This document shows, one piece after another, positions 6,514-14,800 of a stretch of DNA of 23,348 nucleotides (its first letter is position 1; the number at the start of each line of letters is the position of its first letter). The DNA lies in assembly GCA_964559125.1 (NCBI GenBank), contig CAZLGW010000061.1, positions 1 through 23,348 on the forward strand, written 5' to 3'. The notes below the pieces were generated by a model. That model saw only the letters and a program-made list of their open reading frames with translations. It was not told the origin of the DNA and did no database searches. This DNA comes from Ravibacter sp964559125 (GTDB lineage Bacteria; Bacteroidota; Bacteroidia; Cytophagales; Spirosomataceae). A program made the position numbers and the translations under genes.

Positions 6514-9500
6514 ATGATGACGTTTTTTAAAAAGTACAAACGGAAATTGTGGCAAGCCTTACCCGTATTGGCAGCAGTTTTGGTATTGTATTTCCTGTAT
6601 GCAGGATTTCTGGCGCCAACCCGTATAGCATTTGTCCATTTCCCGGAATTCAGGCTATCGGCTATCAGCAAGGCAAATGACAACCCGTTTGTGCGGACCG
6701 TCCTGTTGTCTGAAGACGAGCTGCATAAAGCCGGGAAATACGATGCCATTTTCATTTTCGGACGAGGTTTTCACCTGGATGAAGCCCAACAGGCTCGGTT
6801 GCTGCAGGCGGGTAAAAAAGGTACACCGATCTATGTAGACGGCGCTACCAATCCTGCGATGGATTTTACCAATATAAAGGGCGACACATTGGAAGTCATA
6901 AGGGGTTACCTTGACTACGGCGGGCTGCTTAATAATAAAAGCCTGCTGAACTATGTCCGCAAGGTGTTTGACGGAAAATCACTTTTTACCGGGGAGATAA
7001 GCCCGCCCGAAAAAATTGACCGGGATGTGCTCTTCCATACAGATGAAACGCTCACCTTCAAAAGCCCGGAAGCTTTTGAGGAATACGGGAAAAAACAAGG
7101 GTTTATCAAAGCCGGCGCACCGGTAGTGGCGCTGCTGACGTCGGTCCCAGGGCCTTTTAACGCCAATCGCGACCATCTTAACAGCCTTATTACGGCTTTG
7201 CAGGACAAAAACCTGAACGTATACCCCATAGCGGCGTACGCCAGCCGGGCAAAATGGCTGAAGCAACTGAAGCCTGATCTGGTTGTGGCCATGCCACACG
7301 GTCGTTTCAGCCTGGGCAGTGCAGATAGTACCATCGCCTGGCTGAAAGAGAATAATACGCCTGTCCTAGCGCCGCTTAGCGTATTTGAACCATACGACAA
7401 ATGGCATGAAGACCCGCGCGGGATGTCGGGCGGTATGCTTAACATGTCTGTTACGCTGCCGGAGATCGACGGTGCGGTAGCGCCCTATGCCATCGTGGCC
7501 CAGTACCGGGATGAAAACGGCTACCTGGCTTTCAGGGCTATACCCGACCGGTTAGAAAAATTTGCCGATATGGTCGAGAAGCAGATTGCGTTGAAGCGGA
7601 AACCCAACAAGGACAAAAAAATAGCCATCTATTATTTTAAAGGGCCGGGTAAAAATGCTATGGTGGCTGCCAATATGGAGGTAGCAACGAGCTTATACAA
7701 TGTTCTGTTGCGTCTCCGGCAGGAAGGTTACCGGGTGGAAGGGCTTCCCGCTTCTGCAAAAGGGCTCGAATCGCTGATCCAACAGAACGGCACCGTGCTG
7801 GGGCCGTATGCAGAAGGAAGCTTACAGACTTTTTTGCAAAAGGGAAACCCGGCATTGGTACCTGCTTCCGAGTACGAAAACTGGGCAAAAAATGATATAA
7901 GCCCTCAGCGTTGGCAAAGTGTGATCGATCTGCATGGTTTGGCGCCCGGCGAATATATGGCAACGCGCAGGGAAGATACCGATTACCTGGCAGTGGCCCG
8001 TATCGAATTGGGCAACGTAGTACTCCTGCCACAACCCATGGCCGGTACAGGCAATGATACGTTTAAAATGGTGCATGGGACCAACGAGGCCCCGCCGCAT
8101 GCCTACATTGCCGGCTACCTCTGGTCCCGTCATGCTTTTCAGGCAGATGCGGTCATGCACTTTGGTACGCATGGAAGCCTGGAATTTACGCCCGGCAAGC
8201 AGATCGCTTTGTCAGGCAACGACTGGCCTGACATCCTGATCGGGAATACCCCTCATTTCTATGTATACACTATCTCCAATGTAGGCGAAGGGATGATTGC
8301 CAAACGCCGTATCTATGCCACGCTCTTCAGCTACCTTACACCACCTTTTATGAAGGGAGAAACCTACAATGAGCTGGCGGCACTGGAGCAAATGCTGCAC
8401 CGGTTTACGGCGCTGGAAGACCCGGCAGTACAGCATGCCTATGCAAAATCGATATCTGAACGGGCTCGCAAAATGGGGCTTTACAACGATCTGCAGATAC
8501 CTGACAGCACCCGTGACCTGTCGGTGGAGGAAGTGCATCGCCTGGCGGAGCTCGTCGAGGAGATCGGTTCGGAAAAGGTCACATCCGGACTTTATACCCT
8601 GGGTGTTCCCTATACAGCCGAACAGGTAGTCGCCACGGTGCGACTCATGGCTATAGATCCGATCGCCTATGGCCTGGCAAAGCTGGACGTTATCAAAGGA
8701 ACTATACCGGCAGAGCGATTGGAACAGAAGACATTTATGAATGCCAACTATACCAGGCGGGCAGAAGCAATCATAAAAGACTGGCAGAAAGGCCGGAAGG
8801 TGACCCTGTCGGATCTTGTTTCATCGGGGGATATCGTCCGGGCGGAAGGTTGGAAAGCTAAGCAGGCCGAACAAACCGGACAAAGGTCTCAACGGCGCGG
8901 ACAAGGCGGCCCTCCTCCGGAAGTTGCGGCTGCTTTGGCCGGCGGGAAAAAGCCATCGTCGCCGCATAACCGGGAAGAAACCGATTTTGCGGATGCAGTC
9001 AACCGCATCGAAACAGCCATTAGTCACCTGGATACTTACCGGGAAGCCTTACGAAGCAGTACAGAGAAAGAGCTGGAGGCGCTGGTGAACGGGCTGGACG
9101 GAGGATATACATTGCCCTCTTCCGGCGGCGATCCCATCAATAATCCGCAAAGCGTTCCGTCAGGGCGTAATTTGTACTCCATCGATGCGGAGAAAACCCC
9201 ATCGGCAGAGGCCTGGGAAGTAGGTAAAATGCAGGTAAAGTCGATGCTGGAGAAGCATCAGAAGGAGAATAATGGTGAATACCCGAAAAAAGTAGCTTTC
9301 ACACTTTGGGCCGGCGACTTTATTCATACCGAAGGAGCTATGCTGGCCCAGATCTTTTATCTGCTGGGCATAGAGCCTGTGAGGGATGTTTTTGGCCGTG
9401 TAGCCGATGTGCGGCTCATGTCCGTTTCGGAGCTTGGCCGCCCGCGTGTGGACGTAGTAGTGCAAACCTCCGGTCAGCTGCGCGACCTGGCTGCTTCACG

Positions 9501-10686
9501 CCTGGAACTGATCAATAAAGCGGTGGCTATGGCAGCGGCGGCCGATGAGGATGACAACCCGGTAAGAACGGGTGTCGGTACGACAGAAAAAATACTGAAA
9601 GAAAAAGGCTTTTCTCCGCGCGAAGCAAGGGAGCTGGCGGTGCTGCGTGTTTTTGGCGGCGTCAACGGTAGCTATGGTACGGGTATAACGGGTATGGTGG
9701 AAAAAGGTGACAGCTGGGAAGACCGCAGTGAAATTGCACGTACCTACCTCAATAATATGGGTGCGCTGTATAACGACGACAAGCACTGGGCTTATTTTAA
9801 GGAAGGCGTTTTTGAGGCAGCCCTGCAAAATACTGAAGTCATTATCCATCCGCGTTCGTCCAATACCTGGGGAGCGCTTAGCCTCGACCATGTGTATGAA
9901 TTTGCCGGCGGACTCAACCTGACTGTGCGTGAGGTAACAGGTAATGAGCCTTCCGTATATTTCAGCGATTCCCGTAATCCTTCAAACCCCCGGGTGCAGG
10001 AACTGAAGGAGGCTATCTGGGTAGAAGCACGCAGCACGCTGCTCAATCCCAAATACATTGGAGAGCTGCTGAAAGGCGGCGCCTCTTCCGCCGAAGTGTT
10101 TGCCGAAACATTCCGTAATACCTACAGCTGGAACGTGATGAAGCCGGATGCCATCGATGCAGCGTTATGGAATGAATTACACGAAACCTACGTGCTCGAC
10201 AAGCTGCAACTGGGGACGAAAACGTTTTTTGACCGGGAGAACCCTTATGCCTTACAGGAACTGACGGCCGTAATGTTGGAAACGGCCCGCAAAGGCCTTT
10301 GGAAGCCCACCGAAAAGCAGCTGCAGGAAATCACAGACCTGCACCTTGCCGAAATGAAAGATCATGGCGCGGGCTGCTCGGGATTCGTATGCGGCAACGC
10401 GGCACTCAATAAATACATCGCGGACCATCTCCGGGAAAGCGACCGGGCGCATTACCAGGCCAGCCTGAAAGCGGCGAAAGAAATTCAATCTGCCGGTTCT
10501 GCTGCGGAAAACAAATCGACCGTATTGAAAAAGGTAGATGAAAAAACCGGTGATACACGGAATAATACAGGCGACCAGGCTGGTTCGGGGGCGGGTACAA
10601 AATGGCTATTGATTGGCGTAGCCGTATTGGTCTTGCTTTCACTGCTGGTATGGTACGTCCGGAAGAAGAATAACCCCGTCAAATGA
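6514..10686 (+). CDS. hmuS: CobN-like chelatase homologue HmuS, membrane-anchored
   Basis: 1390 residues of the CobN/BchH magnesium-cobalt chelatase large-subunit family. There is a membrane segment at about 14-33 and a second at about 1362-1382 followed by a basic tail, so the bulk of the protein should lie in the periplasm. The CobN hallmark FGTHGSLEFTPGK lies at about 549-561, and the family C-terminal core is visible (YEFAGGLNLTV, RSTLLNPKYIGEL, YSWNVMKPDAID, ETYVLD). A Gly/Pro/Gln-rich linker (about 790-825) divides the halves. No CobS/CobT or ChlI/ChlD AAA+ subunits accompany it, as in hmu loci, where HmuS has been proposed to remove iron from heme rather than insert metal. Its stop overlaps the hmuT start by 4 bp (ATGA), implying translational coupling. 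Family call is secure; the direction and metal are inferred. Confidence 0.88.
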   Translation: MMTFFKKYKRKLWQALPVLAAVLVLYFLYAGFLAPTRIAFVHFPEFRLSAISKANDNPFVRTVLLSEDELHKAGKYDAIFIFGRGFHLDEAQQARLLQAGKKGTPIYVDGATNPAMDFTNIKGDTLEVIRGYLDYGGLLNNKSLLNYVRKVFDGKSLFTGEISPPEKIDRDVLFHTDETLTFKSPEAFEEYGKKQGFIKAGAPVVALLTSVPGPFNANRDHLNSLITALQDKNLNVYPIAAYASRAKWLKQLKPDLVVAMPHGRFSLGSADSTIAWLKENNTPVLAPLSVFEPYDKWHEDPRGMSGGMLNMSVTLPEIDGAVAPYAIVAQYRDENGYLAFRAIPDRLEKFADMVEKQIALKRKPNKDKKIAIYYFKGPGKNAMVAANMEVATSLYNVLLRLRQEGYRVEGLPASAKGLESLIQQNGTVLGPYAEGSLQTFLQKGNPALVPASEYENWAKNDISPQRWQSVIDLHGLAPGEYMATRREDTDYLAVARIELGNVVLLPQPMAGTGNDTFKMVHGTNEAPPHAYIAGYLWSRHAFQADAVMHFGTHGSLEFTPGKQIALSGNDWPDILIGNTPHFYVYTISNVGEGMIAKRRIYATLFSYLTPPFMKGETYNELAALEQMLHRFTALEDPAVQHAYAKSISERARKMGLYNDLQIPDSTRDLSVEEVHRLAELVEEIGSEKVTSGLYTLGVPYTAEQVVATVRLMAIDPIAYGLAKLDVIKGTIPAERLEQKTFMNANYTRRAEAIIKDWQKGRKVTLSDLVSSGDIVRAEGWKAKQAEQTGQRSQRRGQGGPPPEVAAALAGGKKPSSPHNREETDFADAVNRIETAISHLDTYREALRSSTEKELEALVNGLDGGYTLPSSGGDPINNPQSVPSGRNLYSIDAEKTPSAEAWEVGKMQVKSMLEKHQKENNGEYPKKVAFTLWAGDFIHTEGAMLAQIFYLLGIEPVRDVFGRVADVRLMSVSELGRPRVDVVVQTSGQLRDLAASRLELINKAVAMAAAADEDDNPVRTGVGTTEKILKEKGFSPREARELAVLRVFGGVNGSYGTGITGMVEKGDSWEDRSEIARTYLNNMGALYNDDKHWAYFKEGVFEAALQNTEVIIHPRSSNTWGALSLDHVYEFAGGLNLTVREVTGNEPSVYFSDSRNPSNPRVQELKEAIWVEARSTLLNPKYIGELLKGGASSAEVFAETFRNTYSWNVMKPDAIDAALWNELHETYVLDKLQLGTKTFFDRENPYALQELTAVMLETARKGLWKPTEKQLQEITDLHLAEMKDHGAGCSGFVCGNAALNKYIADHLRESDRAHYQASLKAAKEIQSAGSAAENKSTVLKKVDEKTGDTRNNTGDQAGSGAGTKWLLIGVAVLVLLSLLVWYVRKKNNPVK

Positions 10687-11381
10687 CCTTTGAACTGTTG
10701 CTGCTGGTTCTGGCAGGAAGCGTGCTGAATAGCGTGCTTCAATATACTGCCGGGGATACGGGATGGCCTTTGGCCGGGCTTGCACTGGCAACCGGTATCT
10801 TTTGTTATGCGCTGTATCCCACAGCGATAGATCAGAGTGTGCCTGTATTGAAAAAATTGCCCGAAGACCCGCTTTGGCTGCAGCGTATCACGGTGCTTAT
10901 CCTGGCCGAGTTGCTGCTACGCTGGATGATAGTCAATAACTCGCTTCGGGCGGTACTGGGTTATCCCGTAAAGAAGTGGTGGCACCGGCTGCAGTACGTG
11001 CCGCTGCCCGGCCTACCTGCGGCTCTTTTCCTGTTCCAGGTCATACTTTTTTATACGGATACCCGTACCCCGTTTCAGACACTGGCTATAATCTATGCAC
11101 TCGGGGCGGCATCGGGATTGGCATTATTGGGAATCGCCTTACGCGCGATGCTGCCCGATCGTGAGCAGCGATTGGAACTGGCACAGCTACTGGTCATTAT
11201 TACAGCAACTGCCACCTGTACGCTGTCGGTCAATATACAATTTGACCAGTTGGGCCGCACCGCCGATAAGGTGGCCGACTATCGTCCGTTGGCGGTGCTG
11301 GTGTTACTGGTGATGTTGGTGGGCGCTCTCGGTTATGTATTGTCAACTATAAGAATAAAAAGAAATGGATTTTTTAAATAA
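10683..11381 (+). CDS. hmuT: Polytopic inner-membrane protein, HmuT-like
   Basis: 232 residues, almost entirely hydrophobic, with about six or seven membrane segments (near 2-19, 27-46, 66-86, 105-127, 133-153, 166-183, 202-222) and short charged loops. No catalytic motif is visible. By position between CobN-like hmuS and the ExbB-like hmuU it matches the small membrane protein of hmuYRSTUV loci. It overlaps hmuS by 4 bp and hmuU by 17 bp, so all three are almost certainly co-translated. Possible roles are a membrane scaffold for HmuS or a permease for the released product. Function is not determinable from sequence. Confidence 0.7.
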   Translation: MTFELLLLVLAGSVLNSVLQYTAGDTGWPLAGLALATGIFCYALYPTAIDQSVPVLKKLPEDPLWLQRITVLILAELLLRWMIVNNSLRAVLGYPVKKWWHRLQYVPLPGLPAALFLFQVILFYTDTRTPFQTLAIIYALGAASGLALLGIALRAMLPDREQRLELAQLLVIITATATCTLSVNIQFDQLGRTADKVADYRPLAVLVLLVMLVGALGYVLSTIRIKRNGFFK

Positions 11382-11961
11382 GCTGATTTACTGGATCTCT
11401 ACGGGTTTCCTGGTGCCGACCGTGCTGGCATTGGTGTTTCTTTTTTTTCGTGCGCTTTTGCTATTGGGTTCATTTTACGGCTTCTATATGAACCGGCTTA
11501 AAACGCGGCGTCAGGTGGTACCCCTGGTCAACGGGCTTCACCAGGATACGGTGCTGGAGTTGAATACCGGTGGAATACCTTCGTCTCCCTTTAAGGAAGC
11601 GCTTGACCGTATAATCAGCCATGCTTCATCAGAAGTAATACGCGAAAAGGTACTGACTGACTATGAGCTGCTTACCCAAAAAGAGTTGGATCTGGCGCGA
11701 ACACTCTCAAAAGTAGGCCCCATATTGGGGTTGATCGGTACGCTCATTCCGATACAACCTGCGCTTGTAGGACTCAGTAACGGCGATCTTACCTCCATCG
11801 CTAAGAACATGCAGGAAGGGTTTGCATCCACTATTATCGGCCTGATTATCGGCGGTGTGGGCTTTATTACACTCCAGGTAAAACAGCGTTGGTACAATGA
11901 AGACCTGGCCGACCTGGAATTTATTCACGAACTGATTTCTGAACAAAATGAGACGGCATAA
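11365..11961 (+). CDS. hmuU: MotA/TolQ/ExbB-family proton channel subunit, HmuU-like
   Basis: 198 residues with three membrane regions: about 12-38, 118-140 and 152-172. The two C-terminal ones carry the family pattern: KVGPILGLIGTLIPI with Thr126, and MQEGFASTIIGLIIGG with Glu151 and Thr156, equivalent to the channel-lining polar residues of ExbB/TolQ. A cytoplasmic domain separates the first and second helices as in ExbB. The start overlaps the end of hmuT by 17 bp and the stop overlaps the start of hmuV by 14 bp. No ExbD or TonB gene is adjacent, so the partner is probably the DUF2149 protein that follows. It would convert proton (or sodium) motive force into work on HmuS or on the receptor. 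Confidence 0.85.
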   Translation: MDFLNKLIYWISTGFLVPTVLALVFLFFRALLLLGSFYGFYMNRLKTRRQVVPLVNGLHQDTVLELNTGGIPSSPFKEALDRIISHASSEVIREKVLTDYELLTQKELDLARTLSKVGPILGLIGTLIPIQPALVGLSNGDLTSIAKNMQEGFASTIIGLIIGGVGFITLQVKQRWYNEDLADLEFIHELISEQNETA

Positions 11962-12292
11962 GAGAAGGAAAAGCTATGCCAGGCGCACAAACGACGAATC
12001 GCTGGACCCGATAGCGGCGGTAGCCAACCTGTTTGACTTTTCGCTGGTATTTGCCGTGGCGCTGATGGTAGCGCTGGTCACCCGCTATGGGATGGCCGAA
12101 GTATTGAGCCAGGAGGATTTCAGTATGATCAAGAACCCGGGTAAGGAGAACATGGAGATCATCACTAAAAAAGGGAGCAAAATAGAAAAATACCGTGCCG
12201 ACAACAGTGAAGAAGCCGGCGGTAGCAAGGGGAAAAAGATAGGCACGGCCTATCAACTGGATAACGGCGAGATTATTTATGTGCCTGATTAA
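11948..12292 (+). CDS. hmuV: DUF2149-family protein, HmuV-like, probable ExbD-type partner
   Basis: 114 residues. A basic cytoplasmic N-terminus (1-15) is followed by DPIAAVANLFDFSLVFAVAL (20-39) and one membrane segment (about 29-46), then a short periplasmic domain ending in a GTAYQLDNGEIIYVP-like stretch. This is the DUF2149 pattern seen beside ExbB and CobN-like genes in Bacteroidota and archaea. Asp30 at the start of the only helix aligns by eye with the proton-carrying Asp of ExbD/TolR/MotB (PFIDVMLV in ExbD). The start lies inside the end of hmuU (14-bp overlap). It is the last gene of the operon; no clear terminator follows. Family recognition is good; the motor role is inference. Confidence 0.75.
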   Translation: MRRHKRRKSYARRTNDESLDPIAAVANLFDFSLVFAVALMVALVTRYGMAEVLSQEDFSMIKNPGKENMEIITKKGSKIEKYRADNSEEAGGSKGKKIGTAYQLDNGEIIYVPD

Positions 12293-12380
12293 GAATTCCG
12301 TCGTCCTGAAGAATCGTATTTATAATACTTCCCGGAATGAATTCAGAGTGCGTTATTTAGAATTATTAAAAATAATATAC

Positions 12381-12388
12381 TATCTTTG
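12381..12388 (+). promoter_or_regulatory. Probable -7 promoter element for the 139-residue hypothetical gene
   Basis: TATCTTTG fits TAnnTTTG and lies 58 bp before ATG 12447, in an AT-rich stretch after the hmu operon. The -33 region (around 12356) is weak. A small 5+3+5 inverted repeat (GTATT-TAT-AATAC, 12316-12328) lies upstream and could be part of the hmuV end or an operator; it lacks a T tract, so it is not called a terminator. Confidence 0.5.
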
Positions 12389-12446
12389 AATATCTTTTCC
12401 CGCGGAGATTATACCCGGGTTTAACTTTTGAGAATTAACAGGCGAC

Positions 12447-12866
12447 ATGAAGCAAAGACAAATTTTACAGCCAGGACCGTCAGCAGTGATTCTTGAGGTG
12501 TTCAGAAACGAATCCTGTGCCTTACCCACGGTCATCGCCGGAAGAGTTTTGGATGAAAAAGGGATGCCTGCAACAGGAACCAAAGTGAGCTTTTTTGGTA
12601 AACAATCTAAAAAAAACGGTGTTCATATAACTTTCGATATCGTGCAACGCGTAGCGGCCGATGGCACCTACCAAATTGCTACGATCGTTCCGCCCAAAAC
12701 GGACTCTACTATATTGCGCATCGAATTCTCTGACTACAACTTCTTTTTATACACTTTCGACGTAAAAGTAAACGGCGAGCTGAAAGGCATGAACAATTCC
12801 GTTGAAATAGCTACGGAGCGGCATGGCCAAAGAATAATTGTTGATTTTCAGCTAAGAAGATTGTAG
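12447..12866 (+). CDS. Hypothetical protein with carboxypeptidase-regulatory-like fold
   Basis: 139 residues, not recognised as a named family. No signal peptide or membrane segment is seen. Residues about 30-60 (VIAGRVLDEKGMPATGTKVS) resemble the opening beta strands of CarboxypepD_reg/CNA-B-like domains, and the rest is rich in alternating hydrophobic residues as in an all-beta fold. A TAnnTTTG promoter element 58 bp upstream suggests it is transcribed alone rather than with the hmu operon. The 61 bp after its stop, up to the minus-strand fragment, hold no recognised site. Function unknown. Confidence 0.6.
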   Translation: MKQRQILQPGPSAVILEVFRNESCALPTVIAGRVLDEKGMPATGTKVSFFGKQSKKNGVHITFDIVQRVAADGTYQIATIVPPKTDSTILRIEFSDYNFFLYTFDVKVNGELKGMNNSVEIATERHGQRIIVDFQLRRL

Positions 12867-12927
12867 CTATACTGTTTTTCCGCTATCCAGCATTGATTTT
12901 CGATAACCGATCACCCAATCTCCCATT

Positions 12928-13101
12928 TCAACGATCAATTACAGGTAGTTTTTTCCTGAACAAAAACAGCAGGAGTAAAAAGAAAATCAGATAGGCGATG
13001 TTGAAAACAGCCCCGGCTACCGGTCCTTTTACGGATGGAGGTAGTATATGCTCCAAAGGAGCCTGATACAGGGTCAGCAGCACGGGAGGTCGATTGAAAG
13101 A
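12928..13101 (-). pseudogene. C-terminal fragment of an unidentified membrane protein
   Basis: Directly after the stop of the siderophore-interacting gene, in the same minus-strand frame, 57 codons run open. They give LLTLYQAPLEHILPPSVKG, then PVAGAVFNIAYLIFFLLLLF with a basic end LFRKKLPVIDR and stop TGA (12928-12930). The hydrophobic helix plus basic tail is protein-like, but there is no ATG and no plausible upstream half. A GTG at 13081-13083 is the only alternative start and would give a 51-residue single-pass protein. It is most likely the tail of a gene lost by deletion. Family not recognised. Confidence 0.35.
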
Positions 13102-13824
13102 TCAGAGTCCTGCTTTCCCTTCTGTCCAATACGGTTCAGTGTGTATTCTCCGACCCGGAATGCCCTTGTCTGTCAGGTATTTCTTTATAGCCTGGATAGA
13201 TTTTGCGTTTCCGGTAACGTAGAATGCAGTGTCAGCCAGGCTGTTGCCGTATTCTTTTATCTTGTCGATCGCTTCCTGCGCCTTTGCAACCGGATCTTTA
13301 TTTACCGTATTACATTTCAACCCCAGCAAACCCGGCCATTCCCGGTGCGCTTCGTCCAGCTCTGCAATGCATCTGCACAGTTGATTTCTCCCGGCGGCTT
13401 CGTCAGACAGACACTTCAGTAAGCCCAGTGAAGTTTCGTCTCCGAAACATAAATGTTTGCTTACCTGATCATCAAACCGAATTTTCCCGCCTGGCCCAAG
13501 CAATTTGGTAGTGTCGCCCACCCTGATCTTTTCAGCCCAGTGGCTTCCCGGGCCTTTACCGTGCAGGTAGAATAAAACCTCGCATATTCCTTTACCCGTG
13601 TCGAAAAAAGAAGGTGTGTAATGCCTGAATTCTGTATCTGTGACTCTGAATTCAATCACATTACCTGCGATGAACGGCTTTCTCAACTTTGAAAAATCTC
13701 CTTCAAACATCACTTTTTTCATGCGACTGCTCAGATAATCTACTGCTGTGACAGAAACGGGATGGTAGCTTCCGCTGAACAGCGATTCCATGGCATTGGC
13801 TATCCATTTGGGGACTTTAGGCAT
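13102..13824 (-). CDS. Siderophore-interacting protein (FAD-dependent ferric-chelate reductase type)
   Basis: 240 residues of the ViuB/SIP family. The FAD-binding domain carries RHYTP (67-71), then GPGSHWAEK (91-99) and LLGPGGK (108-114). The NAD(P)-binding/SIP C-terminal domain has FGDETSLG (127-134), where FAD/NAD(P) contacts are made, and ends in the family-typical YWTEGKAGL. Members reduce Fe(III)-siderophores in the cytosol to release Fe(II). ATG 13824 begins MPKVPKWI, as expected for the group. It stands alone on the minus strand: the fragment downstream is broken and pstB upstream lies 214 bp away. An inverted repeat 51-79 bp upstream of the start resembles an iron-responsive operator. 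No siderophore receptor or biosynthesis gene is adjacent. Confidence 0.85.
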   Translation of the reverse strand: MPKVPKWIANAMESLFSGSYHPVSVTAVDYLSSRMKKVMFEGDFSKLRKPFIAGNVIEFRVTDTEFRHYTPSFFDTGKGICEVLFYLHGKGPGSHWAEKIRVGDTTKLLGPGGKIRFDDQVSKHLCFGDETSLGLLKCLSDEAAGRNQLCRCIAELDEAHREWPGLLGLKCNTVNKDPVAKAQEAIDKIKEYGNSLADTAFYVTGNAKSIQAIKKYLTDKGIPGRRIHTEPYWTEGKAGL

Positions 13825-13874
13825 TTTTGGTACTTTTTGTTTGGGACTCCCGGTTTACCTGAATGGTGAACAAT

Positions 13875-13903
13875 AATCTATTTGTAATAGTTCTAAATAG
13901 ATT
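13875..13903. promoter_or_regulatory. Inverted repeat upstream of the siderophore-interacting gene (possible iron box)
   Basis: AATCTATTT at 13875-13883 and AAATAGATT at 13895-13903 form an exact 9-bp inverted repeat with an 11-base spacer that includes TTCT next to the right arm. The AAATAG/CTATTT arms with TCTAAAT at the right resemble AT-rich Fur-like boxes. Position 51-79 bp before the start of an iron-reductase gene supports a role in its control. Regulator not in the window. Confidence 0.4.
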
Positions 13904-14038
13904 GAATTTCCACTACTGGGTCGCCTGCCGGAAGAAGAGTTGGTGTGTACTAATATAGAGTGGACTTAATACCCCTGATTTTGTACCAGGAATCTATCAC
14001 AAATGCCTTACGTTAAGAACCGATTGGGATGGTAGTAG

Positions 14039-14800
14039 TTAACCAAAGCGGCCGTTGACATAGTTACTGGTCAGTTCCTGCCGGGGGCTGTTGAAAATTT
14101 GTTCGGTAGGGCCTTCTTCTACGATTTCACCAAGATACATAAATACCGTTTTGTCCGCCAGCCGTTGCGCCTGATGCATATTGTGCGTAACGATCACAAT
14201 GGTATATTGCTGTTTGAGTTTTTTTATAAGCTCTTCTATTTTGAGGGTGCTTATCGGGTCCAGCGCGGAGCAGGGTTCGTCCATCAGGATAATTTCAGGC
14301 CTTAATGCGACGGTACGGGCAATGCACAACCGCTGCTGTTGTCCGCCGGATAATTTAGTAGCCGGTTTCTTTAATTCATCCTTTACTTCTTCCCATAAAA
14401 AGCTTTCTTTCAGTGCTCTTTCTATAATGTCCTGCCTTTCATTTTTGCCAATACCATTTATCTTAAGGCCATATAGAATATTGTCGTAAATACTTTTGGG
14501 AAAAGGGTTGGCTTTTTGAAATACCATTCCGATACGCCGACGTAGCTGGGTAACGGAAGCCATTTTATCATACAGGTTCTTTCCGTTCAATAAAAGCTCT
14601 CCTTCTATTCTGGCATCCGGTGAGAGATCGTGCATGCGGTTGAAACTCCGCAGCAACGTGCTTTTCCCGCAACCTGACGGGCCGATTAAAGCGGTCACTT
14701 GTTTTTCGGGGAATTCCACGGTGATATCTTTTAATACCTGCTTACTGCCAAACCATAGGTTCAGGTGCCGGGCAGATAATTTTACGGGGCGCTCACTCAT
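14039..14800 (-). CDS. pstB: Phosphate ABC transporter ATP-binding protein
   Basis: 253 residues from ATG 14800; an upstream ATG at 14839 would add 13 residues inside pstA and is less likely. Walker A is GPSGCGKST (40-48), the Q-loop is VFQKANPFPKSIYDN, the signature is LSGGQQQR and Walker B is ILMDEPCSALDP. FNRMHDL and the NPFPKSIYDN region distinguish PstB from other ABC ATPases. The start overlaps the end of pstA by 8 bp (ATGAGTGA), so translation is coupled. It is the last gene of the pst operon: no phoU follows within the 214 bp before the next gene, although phoU commonly comes after pstB. ATPase looks intact. Confidence 0.93.
   Translation of the reverse strand: MSERPVKLSARHLNLWFGSKQVLKDITVEFPEKQVTALIGPSGCGKSTLLRSFNRMHDLSPDARIEGELLLNGKNLYDKMASVTQLRRRIGMVFQKANPFPKSIYDNILYGLKINGIGKNERQDIIERALKESFLWEEVKDELKKPATKLSGGQQQRLCIARTVALRPEIILMDEPCSALDPISTLKIEELIKKLKQQYTIVIVTHNMHQAQRLADKTVFMYLGEIVEEGPTEQIFNSPRQELTSNYVNGRFG

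Noticed and set aside
6951..7445. 164-codon minus-strand frame inside hmuS
   Set aside because: Embedded in the CobN-like gene and without recognisable motifs.
961..12292. Cobalamin biosynthesis locus (because of CobN and CobW-like names)
   Set aside because: No other cob/cbi genes and no CobS/CobT are present; the neighbours are outer-membrane receptor, HmuY lipoprotein and ExbB-type genes, and the CobN homologue is membrane-anchored.
12293..12330. Rho-independent terminator of the hmu-like operon
   Set aside because: Only weak AT-rich dyads without a GC-rich stem or T tract are present.
13048..13422. 124-codon plus-strand frame opposite the siderophore-interacting gene
   Set aside because: Antisense to FAD/NAD-binding motifs of a real gene; Cys- and Phe-rich shadow.
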